Source of the DNA: Oscarella lobularis
Lineage: Eukaryota; Porifera; Homoscleromorpha; Homosclerophorida; Oscarellidae
Length of the DNA stretch: 64,000 nt
NCBI RefSeq assembly: GCF_947507565.1
Contig: NC_089182.1
Span: 992,001 to 1,056,000, forward strand
Reading direction: 5' to 3'
Position 1 is the first letter of the stretch, and the number at the start of each line of letters is the position of its first letter. This document shows positions 20,529 through 35,053 of the stretch, in pieces. Made by a program: the position numbers and the translations under genes. The notes beneath the pieces were generated by a model. It ran no database searches. It was given only the letters and a program-made list of their open reading frames with translations, and was not told the origin of the DNA.

Positions 20529-22020
20529 CTAACTGTCGGCGAACGCCTCTACATAGTTGCCCGGAAACGTGCCGAACTTACCGCTACGTTCCGACGTTCC
20601 GACGAACCAACCGTCCTCGCACTTCTCCACCACGTAGATGACGTCGTCTTCGAGCAAATCCAACTCGTCTTTGTTCTCCGGCGAGTAACTGAACTGAGCG
20701 ACGTACCTAGAGGGCAGGGGAAAAGAAAAAACAAAAGCTACTCATTTTCCTTCTCCACGCCCCGAAGGCAGATACTTTTTCCCGCGATGTTTTTCTTGCA
20801 GCACCGCCGGCGTACGCGAAGGCGGCTGCGCTGGTCGCGCCGGACCCGGTTTCTTCACCGAAGTCTTTCGTTCTTTACCAAATCCCTAAAGGGAAGACAA
20901 TCAATCGACGAAAGAACGACCACGATTTTGTTCTCTCCCACGTCGTCAGGGCTCGCTGATTTCTTCCGAGTCGCCGTCGCCTATAGGCACACACACGTCT
21001 AAATGTTGGTTTTTTCCTACATACACGTCTCTCTTACGGATAGCTTTCTTTCGTATTCTTTCACGTCCATGAGAACCTGAAAGAACGTGTCGTTCATTTC
21101 TCAATCTCCGCGCTGACGTCTCAAACCTCAACATAAGCGACAGGAAATATTCCCTGCGCCGATCCCAATTTGCCTTCATACCAATTATCGTCGACTCTAC
21201 GAATCAGACCGATCAGGTCGTTCTAGAAGGAAAAGACGTCCGTAAGAGAAATAAATAGCGATCATTCCTCCGCCCCCTTGCCTTCTTAAACGAGAGTTCC
21301 TTCGCCGTTTGGCCTTGGAATTTGTATTTGGCTCGTGCCGTCGGCTCGGTGACGACGGGGGAGAGTGGTTGCGTCGGCGTGCGCTTCTTCGGCATCGCCT
21401 CTTCGGGCAGAGCGACGAGAACCTGAAAAAAAACACGCGTGTGTTCTCTTCCACCTTTGACTTTGTTTTTTCCTCTTCTCTTACCTCGACGTATCTGACG
21501 GGAAAGATGCCTTTTCGTCCGTCTAGCTCGCCTTCGAACCAATTCTCGTCGATCTGTCGATTCAACGTCACTATAGCGCCCTTTTGAAAGTCCAATTCTC
21601 TAGAAAATTCAAAACGACGATAGCGGTCAAAAAAGGGGAAAAAAAACGCAAAAGAAAAACCCGCACGCACTTAGGACTCTCCGCCTTGAAACGAAACCTC
21701 GCCCTCGCCTGACCCTTACCAGGAACCACAGGACTCTAGAAAAGAAAAGAAAAACATTTCTCCTAAATCAATGAACCCCCAAAACACTTTTTCTTACCAC
21801 TGGACCAGGCGACGGTGACATTGCCTTTCGAGTTGGAGGAGCGGGAGAAGATTTGTCCGGTGACGTTGTGGCGACGACGCCGGCGGCGGCGGAAGCGACA
21901 GGAACTGGTCTACCGCCGTCGTTAGCGCTCACCTTTACAATCAATGTAGACGTGTGCAATTCGCCGCTGGCAGACGGAGACGGACTCTTCACTGTCACGC
22001 GAGACGAGTAAACCGGCGGC

Positions 22021-22052
<32 letters not shown>

Positions 22053-24153
22053 AGAAGACTTTGACGTTGATCGCCACTTTTGATTGAAAGAGGGAGCTGA
22101 CTCGGCACTCGATTGAGATGTAGATCTGGTCTTGATTGCCGTTGCGACGGCGGCGGACGGTTGAGACGGGGGAGGAGACGCAGATTTGGATTTGATGTCT
22201 TGGATCATGGCGTAAACGCTCGGACCGTCTTTGCTGCGAACAGCCATCGACGCTGAAGATTTTCTTCGGCGCGGTTCAGGATCGGCGGCGACGTCTGAAG
22301 GCGGCGGCGTAGGAGTCTGTGATTTCACTTCGTAGCCTAGAGGAAAAGAAGCTCAGGGTAACTAATGGTAGTCACTAGTGCATGTACTAGGTTTGGTCTA
22401 TTATTCCTCTCGTCTTACTCTTTCGCTTTTCTTTAGGCGACGTCTGTCGTGGAAGATTAGCTAGTCCTCCGGTAGGAATTTCTCCGCCCGACTGAAACAT
22501 TTTATAAATCGATCCGGCGGTTCCAGACAGACGTCCCGGACTGGGTGCAGGTGCAGGAGAAGCGCTCGATCTTGCCGATTTACTACTACCACTGTGCTGC
22601 CGCAAAACGGCGTCAGGATCTGAAAATCCGCTCACAGTCACAGTGCCGGGACTATGATACGACGGCGACTTGGGCCCAGCCGAGACGACGTTCCTTAGAA
22701 AGAAGGAAAATTAGATTAAATGAGAAGAGAACGAAGGAAGGAAGACGTTGATTCAGACTGAGCTCACCGAGACGGTGCCGGTTTCTGGGAAGAAGGAGCG
22801 GGGGAACTCGATTTCCGCTCCTAAATTATAGTCTATAATGAATGCAAATGATGGGGGATGCGAAGTTACAGGTGGCGGCTGGGACGAGGAAGGAAGCGAC
22901 TCTTTAGCGGAATTTTCAGCTGAGAGACACATTTGATATATTTTTGGGTAACGAATAACGAAGAGAGGATTTGTCTACCGCTCGTTGCTTGACCAGAGAA
23001 GTCGCTCACTGTGTGAATACTGCGAAACATGTCCTTATACCAACTTGGAGTCTTGAGAAAGACATTTATTAGGATTATATGAAAATCGAAAATTTGCTCT
23101 CTCTCTCTCCCTCTCTCACCTTTCCCGAATTGCGTGAAGGCTTCTCGTCTTTTGATGTTCTCTCGGGTCTCATTTGCACGGCTCCTATCGAGAAATTGTC
23201 CAATTTTAATTTTCTTATCGAATTCAATCTTACCAGAGTCTTTTGTTGGTTCAACTGCAACAGGTGCCGGTGTCGTCACATCCGATCCAGACGCTAGTCT
23301 GAAAAAAAGGTAAAAGCCGCACGAATTACGAAGACAGCTCCTAGAGACCTTCGAGGACCCCTTCCAGGTGGCGGTGCCGGCAAGTCAAACTTTTTCGCGG
23401 AAACCGGCGCAGGTGCCGTCCCCGTCGTCCCCGTCGTCGTCGTCGTCGTCGAAACCGTCACCCAGGCATCAGGCGATGTAGCAATAGATACCCAAGCATC
23501 ATCCTCAGGAGGCGGAAGATCAGGCGAAGTAGATACCCACGCATCCTCGTCAGGAGGCGGAAGATCAATGACGTCATCACCGGCAGCCGGCGGCGGCGGC
23601 GGCGGCGGCGACGGCAAATCGCCGAGTGAAGTCGGCGAAAGAGGCGGCGGTGGCGACGGAAGTGCCGGAGAGGGAGGCGTGGCTTCTTTCGGTGCCGCCG
23701 TCGCCGCCGCCGTCATCACCGTCATCGTCGTCTTCGTCGTCTTCGTCGTGGCTATTTGCGACGGCGGTGCCGATCCCCTGTGGAGATAAGAGCGGGGTCC
23801 CCCGTTGGCATTCTTCGGCGTCTCGTTCGTTTCTTGCCTGCGTATTGCGAGCTTGAGATGCCTGCCCGTCAACTTGACGAGTTTCTGCGCTTCGCTGTGT
23901 CGCATCGTCGCGCACGACGTCCCGTTGATCTTTTCTAGGTAGTCGCCGACGAGAAGGCCGCTCGACGCCGCTTTGCCGTTCGGCGTTACCTACGCGTAGA
24001 GGAGACGCGTTTCGTTTGGCTAGAGGAAGTGAGTCGACGGGTGCGACGTACGGCGGCGATGCGAAGTGGAGCGCGAAACTCGGCTCCGCCTTGGAGGCGA
24101 ATGCCCCAGGGCGCGCCGCCCTGCAGCTCGACGTCGAACTCTTCTGCAGCCAT
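20529..24153 (-). CDS. PDZ plus three-SH3 adaptor, SORBS (ponsin/vinexin)-like
   Basis: A minus-strand gene of many exons with a TAG at 20529-20531. The N-terminus (ATG 24153) is a PDZ domain split over two exons: [18 protein letters not shown], then [20 protein letters not shown] ending [11 protein letters not shown] long Pro/Ser/Thr-rich middle follows, with [15 protein letters not shown] near 23040, resembling the sorbin-homology region, and [17 protein letters not shown] near 22500. The C-terminal half holds three SH3 domains: [19 protein letters not shown] (about 21500), [19 protein letters not shown] (about 21170) and a last one with [18 protein letters not shown] and [11 protein letters not shown] (about 20560). 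Three C-terminal SH3s of these types are the hallmark of SORBS proteins, which link actin-based adhesions to signalling. An N-terminal PDZ is not part of vertebrate SORBS1-3, so this is a fused or ancestral form. Middle exon borders are approximate. Confidence 0.85.
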
Positions 24154-24412
24154 GGGCAGGGACGGACTTTTCAGAACGCATGCGTCGTTGTCGAGGAATA
24201 CTACGCACCTTATTAATCCGCGAGCTAAAAACAATCATTGGTTTGCGTCCTTGATCAATTAATTAATTAGTGCTGAGGCACGTACACAATCCTAAAAGTT
24301 CATCATTCCAAGGGTGAACGTCATTTGGATGTGAAGATACCACTTTTCGTTGTTAATTAATTAAAAATAGTGCTTGCAAGTTTTTGATCCGTTGCATTTC
24401 CAAACGTTTCAA

Positions 24413-26401
24413 TCAGTCACTTTCACTGCTTGCTTCTTCGAGCCACTGAACAAATTTCTGTGCCGTTGCTTTGAGTTTGTCATGACATTCAATTTTACTG
24501 CCACCATAAAACCACTTGCGTATGGCCTCCTCTTCGACGACGTCCTTGTCATAAAGAATCTGCAGCAATTTGGAAAACAACGAGGCCAGAACAGAATTCG
24601 TCGCTGCCTGCTCCTCGGCGGTGAAAATCAGCTGTATCTGACCGTCCAACGTTTTAACATAATTACGAAAGAGAGGTGATAAATAAGCAAAAGCCTCGTT
24701 CATGTGAGTCAACAATTCGCGCGGTTGCATCGCAGGAGAGGAATCGTCTCGCACGGGCCCGGCAAGAACGGTTTTTAGTACGACATTTGGCACGTCAGAA
24801 ATTGATATATTATACGCGTGCTTCGACGAATTCACCTCGAGAATGAGATTCTCCACGGGAACTTTCTCGATCATCCCGTTCCGCACACTATCTAAAACTT
24901 CGCCGTGAAAAATCCGCTCCTCGTCGACGTCAAAAGGAACGGGCGTGTGTCTGGGCGACGTACTAGCGTTCGATTCTACGTCCGTACTATCACTTTGATA
25001 GCCCAATATTTGACCCCAAACATTACGACACCCCTCTTCCTTATCAGAATCCTCTTCAGCCGTCCATACGTGACCGCGCCCTGACGCGCCTAGCAAGTCG
25101 GTACTATCGGTTTCTGTTGTGGAATCTGATTGGTGTAGCGTGAGATAAGTTCCCTCCGGTATTTCTACGTCTGGTCCCACGCTGACGCCGTAACTGACTA
25201 TGCATCCCCCGCGCAGTTTCACCCCCTTCTCAATTCGCGCCCCGCTGCATAATATCGACGTTTCCACGACGACGTCGTCTCCAACGACAACCCCGTCCCA
25301 AATGTAGGCGTCGACCAATCGCACGCGCGAACCGATTCGGCAATCATTGCCGAGAACGGAACGCGAGATAAACGTGGCCGGACCGACGGTCGTCCCCGCG
25401 CCGATGACGACGTCCTTTTCAAGAGAAGAATCGCGCGCGAGACTCACCTCCGAATGGACGTATATATTACGTCGGCTCACGGCCACGTTGGCGTCGTGAT
25501 GGTCTGGGACGAGCGGGTAAGTCCATCGACGCATGACGTCCTTCGATATTGCATCATAGGCGAAAAGATTTGAAACGGGCGACGCGTACTCGTCGCCGAT
25601 CACGTACGCGTGGATTTGATTTCCCGTAATTTCCTCGCTCACGAGAAGACCGCGAACGAAATCGTCGCGATCCTGATAGTCAAAATTATCCGTGAAAATT
25701 TCCAGGACTTGCGGCGAACAGACGCTCACGTGACAATCGAGAACGTCGTAGCGCACGCTAACCGCTTCGCGATCGTCAAAAATCGCCAGCGGCATGGCAA
25801 CGCGTCGACGATTTCCCGTACGCTGCAAGTGAAGAAGTCGTCCGGTCGACGCGGCGAGAGCGACGAGACAATCGTCGTCGCGCGTGCGCGTTCGATGGCC
25901 GGGCGCCGCCGTCTTGAAGACCATCGTCATGACTGAATCTCTCTCGACGCGACGCCGATCGCGATGCGCGCGCACCGTCGCGTCGAGATTCATGTTCGCG
26001 ACGAGATGACCGGTGACGAGGACGAAATCGTTGCGAACGAGCGATTTCGCGTCGACGGCGCGAAGCGCGTCGCCCGTCGACGCGAATTCGTCCGACGACG
26101 CGTGGAGAGCGATCGTCATTGGGGAATTTTTCGACGTCCATTTCGATTTTTTCACGTGCGCTTCCATTTGATCGGCGTGCGTCTGACGACAGACGACGAA
26201 CGTCTCGCGAACGCCGCTGCGTGCGAGAAATTCGAACGTGTAGTCGATTAGAGGCGCGTTGACGAGCGGAAGAAGAGCGCTCGGTTTTTCGAGTGTCATC
26301 GGAAGAAAGCGCTCGTTAAAGTCGTCCGCTATTACGACGGCTTGAAGGACGTCTTCCGTGCCCCACTTTTCTCCGCCTGTCGACTTCTTTCCTTTGCTCA
26401 T
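24413..26401 (-). CDS. EIF2B5: Translation initiation factor eIF2B, epsilon subunit
   Basis: One uninterrupted frame of 662 residues, against about 720 in human. It encodes the catalytic subunit of eIF2B, the exchange factor that reloads eIF2 with GTP. The N-terminus is a nucleotidyltransferase-like domain (LQAVVIADDFNERFLPMT, then LLPLVNAPLIDYTFEFLA). Residues about 320-430 are a left-handed beta-helix of hexapeptide repeats (DVVIGAGTTVGPATFI, VVVGDDVVVETSIL). The acidic middle leads to a C-terminal W2 domain (AEEQAATNSVLASLF, LYDKDVVEEEAIRKWF) that carries exchange activity. The ATG at 26401 gives MSKGKKSTGG, directly before the conserved domain. It is intronless, unlike most neighbours. 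Confidence 0.96.
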   Translation of the reverse strand: MSKGKKSTGGEKWGTEDVLQAVVIADDFNERFLPMTLEKPSALLPLVNAPLIDYTFEFLARSGVRETFVVCRQTHADQMEAHVKKSKWTSKNSPMTIALHASSDEFASTGDALRAVDAKSLVRNDFVLVTGHLVANMNLDATVRAHRDRRRVERDSVMTMVFKTAAPGHRTRTRDDDCLVALAASTGRLLHLQRTGNRRRVAMPLAIFDDREAVSVRYDVLDCHVSVCSPQVLEIFTDNFDYQDRDDFVRGLLVSEEITGNQIHAYVIGDEYASPVSNLFAYDAISKDVMRRWTYPLVPDHHDANVAVSRRNIYVHSEVSLARDSSLEKDVVIGAGTTVGPATFISRSVLGNDCRIGSRVRLVDAYIWDGVVVGDDVVVETSILCSGARIEKGVKLRGGCIVSYGVSVGPDVEIPEGTYLTLHQSDSTTETDSTDLLGASGRGHVWTAEEDSDKEEGCRNVWGQILGYQSDSTDVESNASTSPRHTPVPFDVDEERIFHGEVLDSVRNGMIEKVPVENLILEVNSSKHAYNISISDVPNVVLKTVLAGPVRDDSSPAMQPRELLTHMNEAFAYLSPLFRNYVKTLDGQIQLIFTAEEQAATNSVLASLFSKLLQILYDKDVVEEEAIRKWFYGGSKIECHDKLKATAQKFVQWLEEASSESD

Positions 26402-26567
26402 TTTTGCACCGAGTAGCTTTCTAGCGCACTTTTGCTCTGCAATTTATCACGTGACATCAGTCCCGTATCGTTCTTTCTTCTCTCTATCCTTTTCGGTGCT
26501 GTACAGTACCGATTTTCGATCGGTCGTCTAATAGCCGTTCACCGAGTCTTCTTCTCTATCTATCGGC
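26402..26567. promoter_or_regulatory. Bidirectional promoter, EIF2B5 / AAK1-like
   Basis: Only 166 bp separate the two divergent start codons. The stretch contains ATCACGTGACATCA (an E-box next to a CRE-like half-site) and no TATA box close to either start. Both 5' UTRs must lie inside it. Confidence 0.6.
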
Positions 26568-29350
<2,783 letters not shown>

Positions 29351-29596
29351 TTAGGAGATGTTGTGTAATATATATATATGACTGGTTATGACCTAAGACT
29401 GATCCTTTTGCTATTGTGGTCTGTATTCTATGTCTCAGTGTTGCAATAAATAAATAAACAAAACACCGGCGAATTAAGCGGAAAAGAGCCGATATTTTGA
29501 GTGTGTGCACCCAACGCATGTCAATTTAGTTTTTAATAACCTTATGTACCGCGAGTAATAATGTACTTACCACGTTTGCTTCGTCGGCTTTGCGCA

Positions 29597-32197
29597 TTAC
29601 TTCATGGTTAAAATTTCTGCAGCAGTGGGCCGCTGAGCGGGATCGCTGAGCCAGCATCTCTGCATTACATCCTTGAGAAAAGATGGACAACTCTCTGCGT
29701 CTGGAAGTTCGGGTCGACCGCCGCCAATAATAAAATCAACGACCTCGGCGTTGCTCAGTCCGAAATAAGGCCGACGACCAAACGTAAGAACTTCCCACAC
29801 CAAAATACCAAATGCCCATATATCGGACTTGAGGCTTGACTTTCCGTACAAGATACCTTCTGGCGAAAGCCATCGAATCGGAAGTAATGCACGATTTTTG
29901 CTTATCCTGTACAACAAGGTCCTATGCTTTATTCCCAAATCACCGACTTTTATACCTGTAATAATTTGAGTTGATTCCCTTTGCTAAGCCGAAATCGGCC
30001 AGCTTTGTGGTGAGACCCTTTCCAACTAAACAGTTCCTCGTCGCAATGTCGCGATGAACGAACCGGTATTCAGCCAGATACGAGAGAGCGCAACAGATCT
30101 GCATAATCATATACGTTAAATTGTCCAATGTCAAGACGTGCTTCGTTCCTTCGGCCTTATCCTCTGAACGAATCAAAGTCTCTTCACCGGGCTCTGAAGA
30201 ACGCAAAAAACAATTCAAATCTCCATAAAGCATGTATTCAAAGACCAAGCCCATTGCCGATTCCGATTCGCTCTTTGCCAATAGGGCGACAATGTTGGGG
30301 TGATTGAGCAACTTCATTATCTGCATCTCTGCATCGAAATCTTTCTTTACCTGGTCGTCAGACGAGTTCTTGAGCACTTTGACTGCAACCAGTGTCTCAT
30401 CGTCAGTTCCACGCGGTATTACAGCTCCAAGAAAAACCTGCCAGACAAATTTTATTACTGCTATGACCTCCGGACTCGAAGGCGGCACCTACCTGGCCAA
30501 AAGTGCCTTCCCCTAGCGTCTTGATGTATTTGATGTCGTCCAGAACATAGTTAGGCAGATCAGCTTCCAAAAGAACATATTCACTTGATTTCAGCTGCTC
30601 CAACATCTCTTTTAAAGACAGATCTGCATCAGAACTCGTTGACAATTTCCACGACTGTAGTTGCGGTTCTGTTGCAATACTCAACCGCTGCAAAGTGTTG
30701 TACACTTCAGCCTTCATTTTCCGATAACGCAAAACGCATAAGATGGTAACAATTAGCGCAACGCTCGCAGGGACAAGCAGACCGACGATAATCACAACAG
30801 TAGGAAAGTCTTTGGTCATAGGTGCGACGGTTGAAGGTGCCGATGCTCGGATGTCCGTGCAATTTTCCTCACTCAGACTGCTGCAAAAAGCGGAAGACAA
30901 ATCCAGAAACACCTGCAATGGATTCAGTTGTTCTGCTATAAAGTACTGTTGAACAGAAAATAAGACAAATTGAGTCATTTGATAGCAGGAGCTTTGCTCT
31001 CGCAAAAAGTAGCGGCAACTACTTTTACAAATAGGTGCCGGAAATATCGATCCGTTCGGTTCATATTGAATAGGGGAAGGAAACACGTTAAAACAGATGA
31101 ATTGCATGATATCATTGTAACAGGAGAGATTCGCACCAGCGGAACGCAGCAAAGACTGCGCAAGCGTTTCAAGGACCGCCATCAGTTTGGAAGTGACTGT
31201 CTGATTGTAGCGACTGTCAATAAACACCGACGCATTCGCCATGAATGGCTCGCACACATCACCGCCATTATATATTTCTTTCCTGCTACGCAGCACAGGG
31301 TACCCATCTATAATAAAAAAAAATATCACAGCGCGGAATCGGGTACTATGATACTGGGGCTACTACCTGAACAATTACACCCAATCCAGTTTCGGTGTGC
31401 AACAAGCGAACCGCTCTGCGTCGCACACCAGAGTCGATTGCCGGAATACTGCAAGGCGACGGCGGAACATTCGTTATATTCCACGCCAAAGTAGGTGAAC
31501 GGAAAGGCACAGGACGTTCCATTCGGTTGATTTCCCCCGCAGGTATCGGCAACACGAGCGGATTTTCTGACGCGACGACGAGAAATCTCGTCTCGAAACA
31601 GAGACTCGCAGCGACGAGGAACCCGAATCGTCGAACTCGTTCGAGCGGCGAGACGACAAGCGACGTCATACCGAAGTTTCGTAGACGCAGAGTAAACAAC
31701 GTATCCGTCGTTGAAGGTAAACCGATCGCCGCACCGATCTCGCATCGCCTGGCAACTTCCCATGCAGATAGGAACCGATCCCGTGGCATCGTCGTTGCAG
31801 GTGGGAAACAGGACGTAGCATAGGGCCTCGATGCATTCGACGTCGTTATTTTCGTTCAATTGAGCGATCAATTCGGTGGCGACTCTCTGGGAGGTGTTTC
31901 CGCGTACGAATACGAATTCATTAGCCCTGTGTCGGTGACAAGTGTCGCCACCTCTGTAGACTTCGCACCGCCCTCCTTGGTTATTTTCTTCTGGCGACGA
32001 ACTCGTCGACGCTAAAGTGAAAAAGGGCTCTAGTTTGAGTCGTTCGAGCGAAGTTTGCGTTCGCGAGATCTACGTGGCGACACTTTCTCACGCCAAAGGA
32101 GAAACGCCTTTGCGCTGCATTTTTTTCGAGGGAGGAAGGAGCGCTCGTTGAGAAACTTGCCTTTGAAGACGATAAGCAGAGTCAGAAGTACTCGCAT
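29597..32197 (-). CDS. Receptor tyrosine kinase A: FZ, FN-II, FZ, TM, kinase
   Basis: Minus-strand, ATG at 32197 and stop at 29597-29599. Exon 1 is a signal peptide (MRVLLTLLIVFK). The ectodomain has a Frizzled-like cysteine-rich domain (RCEVYRGGDTC ... CIEALCYVLFPTC ... GSCQAMRDRC), a fibronectin type II module (GTSCAFPFTYFGVEYNEC, NRLWCAT) and a second FZ-like domain (ICKSSCRYFL). One TM helix (VVIIVGLLVPASVALIVTI) precedes the kinase: GEGTFGQV, VAVKVLK, HRDIATRNC, DFGLAK and LLPIRWLSPE. Splicing out a 51-nt intron at about 29910-29960 gives the activation loop NYYRISKNRA, with a tandem Tyr pair. The kinase looks active. FZ plus a kringle-related fold recalls ROR/MuSK receptors, which bind Wnt, but here a FN-II lies between two FZ domains and no Ig is present. 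The ligand is unknown. Exon 1 appears to use a GC donor. Confidence 0.88.
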
Positions 32198-32444
32198 TAG
32201 GAGCGTGAGCGAGTTGGCGAGCGAGTTGTCGTTCCGGCAGGAAAACTGTTATGCGCGCATGCTCTGAGTCTGTGAGAAAGAAGGCCGTTCTTAGAGCATC
32301 AGATCCCGTGGAGATTACCATTCGTTTGGCAACCATTTTTGCATTGCGCAGTGAAAGAACGTGGACGCACGTGACTATTTTAATTACGGACAGTCCTACA
32401 TTCATGAACATCTAAAACTAAAAGTGAACAAACAAATGTCTAAA

Positions 32445-35053
32445 TTAGTGCATGGTTAAAATTTCTGCAGCAGTGGGTCGCATAGCCGGATCGCTGAGCC
32501 AGCATCTCTTCATTACATCCTTGAGAAAAGATGGACAACTCTCTGTGTCTGGAAGTTCGGGTCGACCGCCTCCGATGATAAAATCAACGACTTCTGCATT
32601 GCTCAGTCCGAAATAAGGCCGACGACCAAACGTAAGAACTTCCCACACCAAAATACCGAAGGCCCATATATCGGATTTGAGGCTTGACTTTCCGTACAAG
32701 ATACTTTCCGGCGAAAGCCATCGAATCGGAAGTAATGCACGATTTTTGCTTATCCTGTACAACAAGGTTCTATGCTTTATTCCCAAATTATTAATTTTTA
32801 TACCTGTAATAATCTGAGTTGATTTCTTTTGCTAAGCCGAAATCGGCCAGCTTTGTCGTGAGACATTTTCCAACTAAACAGTTCCTCGTCGCAATGTCGC
32901 GATGAACGAACCGGTATTCAGCCAGATACGAGAGAGCGCAACAGATCTGCATAATCATATACGTTAAATTGTCCAATGTCAAGACGTGCTTCGTTCCTTC
33001 GGCCTTATCCTCTGAACGAATCAAAGTCTCTTCACCGGGCTCTGAAGAACGCAAAAAACAATTCAAATCTCCATAAAGCATGTATTCAAAGACCAAGCCC
33101 ATTGCCAATTCTGATTCGCTCTTTGCCAATAGGGCGACAATGTTGGGGTGATTGAGCAACTTCATTATCTGCATCTCTGCATCGAAATCTTTCTTTACGT
33201 GATCATCAGAAGAGTTCTTGAGTACTTTTACCGCAACCAGTGTCTCATCTTCTTCAGTTTCTGAGTCACTTTGTACTACGGCTCCAAGAAAGACCTATAT
33301 AGAGATTTTTGCTACTGCAACACTAGACTGGGCTCCTATACCTGGCCAAAAGTTCCTTCTCCTAGATCCTTGATGTATTTGATATTGTCCAGAGAGCAAT
33401 TTGGTATATCAGGTTCCAATAGAGAGATTGATTTCAGCTGTTCTAACATATCTTTTAAAGAAAGTTGCGTTTCGGTCCCCGTTGACAATTTCAACGACAG
33501 CAGTTGCGGTTCTTTTCCAGACAACCGTTGCAAAGTGCTGTGAACTTGAGCCTTTACTCTCCGATAACGCACAACGCATAAGATGGTTACAATTAGCACA
33601 ACGCTCGCAGGAACGAGTAAACCAACAATAATGGCAGGAAGAAGGGATTTACTTGAAGGCGCAGTTGGAAGAGCAGTTGGAAGAGCAGTTGGAAGAGCAG
33701 TTGGAAGTACCCGTGAGAAGTCCGTGCAACTTCCCGAGTCATCTGTCAAAGTTTTGCAAGTTTCGGCGGACAGTTGAAAATATACCTGGATTGGATTCAG
33801 TTTCTTTACTTCAAAGTAGTCTTTAATACGAGGTGCGACATAGAAAAGGTCTTCAAAACATGGACTCCGTGATGGTGTCAAAAAGTAGTTGCAGCTATGC
33901 CTACATATAGGTGCAGGAAAAATCGATCCATTCGGTTCGTGTTGGACAGGGGAAGGAAAAAAGGTAAAACAGAGGAATCGCATAATATCATCATAGCAGA
34001 CGCTACTGTTACCAAAGTTTGGCAGAAACGCCAGAAGCTTTTCAACGTCTCTCATCACCTCGGAAATGACTGTTTGATTGTAGCGACTGTCAACAAACAC
34101 CGATGCATTCTCCCTAAACCGTTTGCACATATCGCCGCCATCATACAGTTCTTTCGTGCTTCTCAGTACAGGGTACCCATCTAATAATTAAGGAGATCGA
34201 CGTCACTTTTATCATCGTACCGGTAGGTACTACCTGAACAATGACATTGAACCCACTGTTGGTGTGTGTCGAACGAGGCGCTTTTCGCGACACACCAGAG
34301 TCGATTACCCCTATATTGCAAGGCGATGTCAGTACATTCATTGTATTCCACACCAAAGTAAGTGAACGGAAAGGCACAAGGCGTTCCTGTCGATTCACTT
34401 CCCTCACAGGTATCGGCACTACGAGAACTGCGGTCTCGAAACCGAGTCGCCGAACGACAGGTGCTTGGGAGACAACAGGAAACTGGAACTTCATACCGCC
34501 GCCGGGGAAGGATCGAAGACGTAGAGTAAAGGAATTTCTTAACAACGGCTTCGTGGAAAGAAAGATCGTCGCACCGGTCCTGCATTCTCTGGCAACTGGC
34601 CACAGAGATAGTGGGAACCGATTCCGTGGCATCGTCACTAGTAATGCAAGCGGGGAAAAGGACGTAGCAAAGAGCTTCGATGCATCGTGGATCGATGTTG
34701 TTAATGCCGTCAACTTCATCGCTCAATTTGGACGCGACTCTCTGAGAGGTGTTCCCGCGTACGAATACAAGCTCGTTAGCCCTGTGTGGAAGACAAGTGT
34801 CGCCACCTCGGTACAGTTCGCACCAGCCTCCTTTGTCGTTTTCCGTTGGCGACAAACTCGTCGACACTAAATAAAAACGGCTATAGTTTGAGAAGTTGAG
34901 ATGAGAATACGGCATGTGCCAAAAATTTTTAGAAGCAACATATTCTCACTCCAGCGGAATGGCGGTATTTCTGGGCGGCGAGAAGGGGAGAGGAGAGGGC
35001 AGTAAAAGAAACTTGCCTTTGAAGACGATCAGCATAATCAGAAGCACTTGCAT
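32445..35053 (-). CDS. Receptor tyrosine kinase B: tandem paralogue of receptor A
   Basis: Minus-strand, ATG at 35053 and stop at 32445-32447. The architecture is identical to the neighbour 250 bp away: signal peptide MQVLLIMLIVFK, FZ-like domain (WCELYRGGDTC, CIEALCYVLFPAC), FN-II module (GTPCAFPFTYFGVEYNEC), second FZ-like domain (PICRHSCNYFL), stalk, TM (LLPAIIVGLLVPASVVLIVTI) and kinase (GEGTFGQV, HRDIATRNC, DFGLAK, LLPIRWLSPE). Ectodomains are clearly diverged, but the kinase is nearly identical at DNA level, including much of the short activation-loop intron. The stalk carries four copies of LPTA encoded by a 12-bp repeat. As in gene A, exon 1 ends TTCAAAG|GCAAG, a GC donor. This is a tandem duplicate likely sharing downstream signalling while binding a different ligand. 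Confidence 0.88.
33661..33707 (-). repeat. 12-bp coding minisatellite in the receptor B stalk
   Basis: About four copies of GCAGTTGGAAGA (plus strand) encode repeated Leu-Pro-Thr-Ala just outside the membrane. The paralogue lacks it. Confidence 0.85.
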
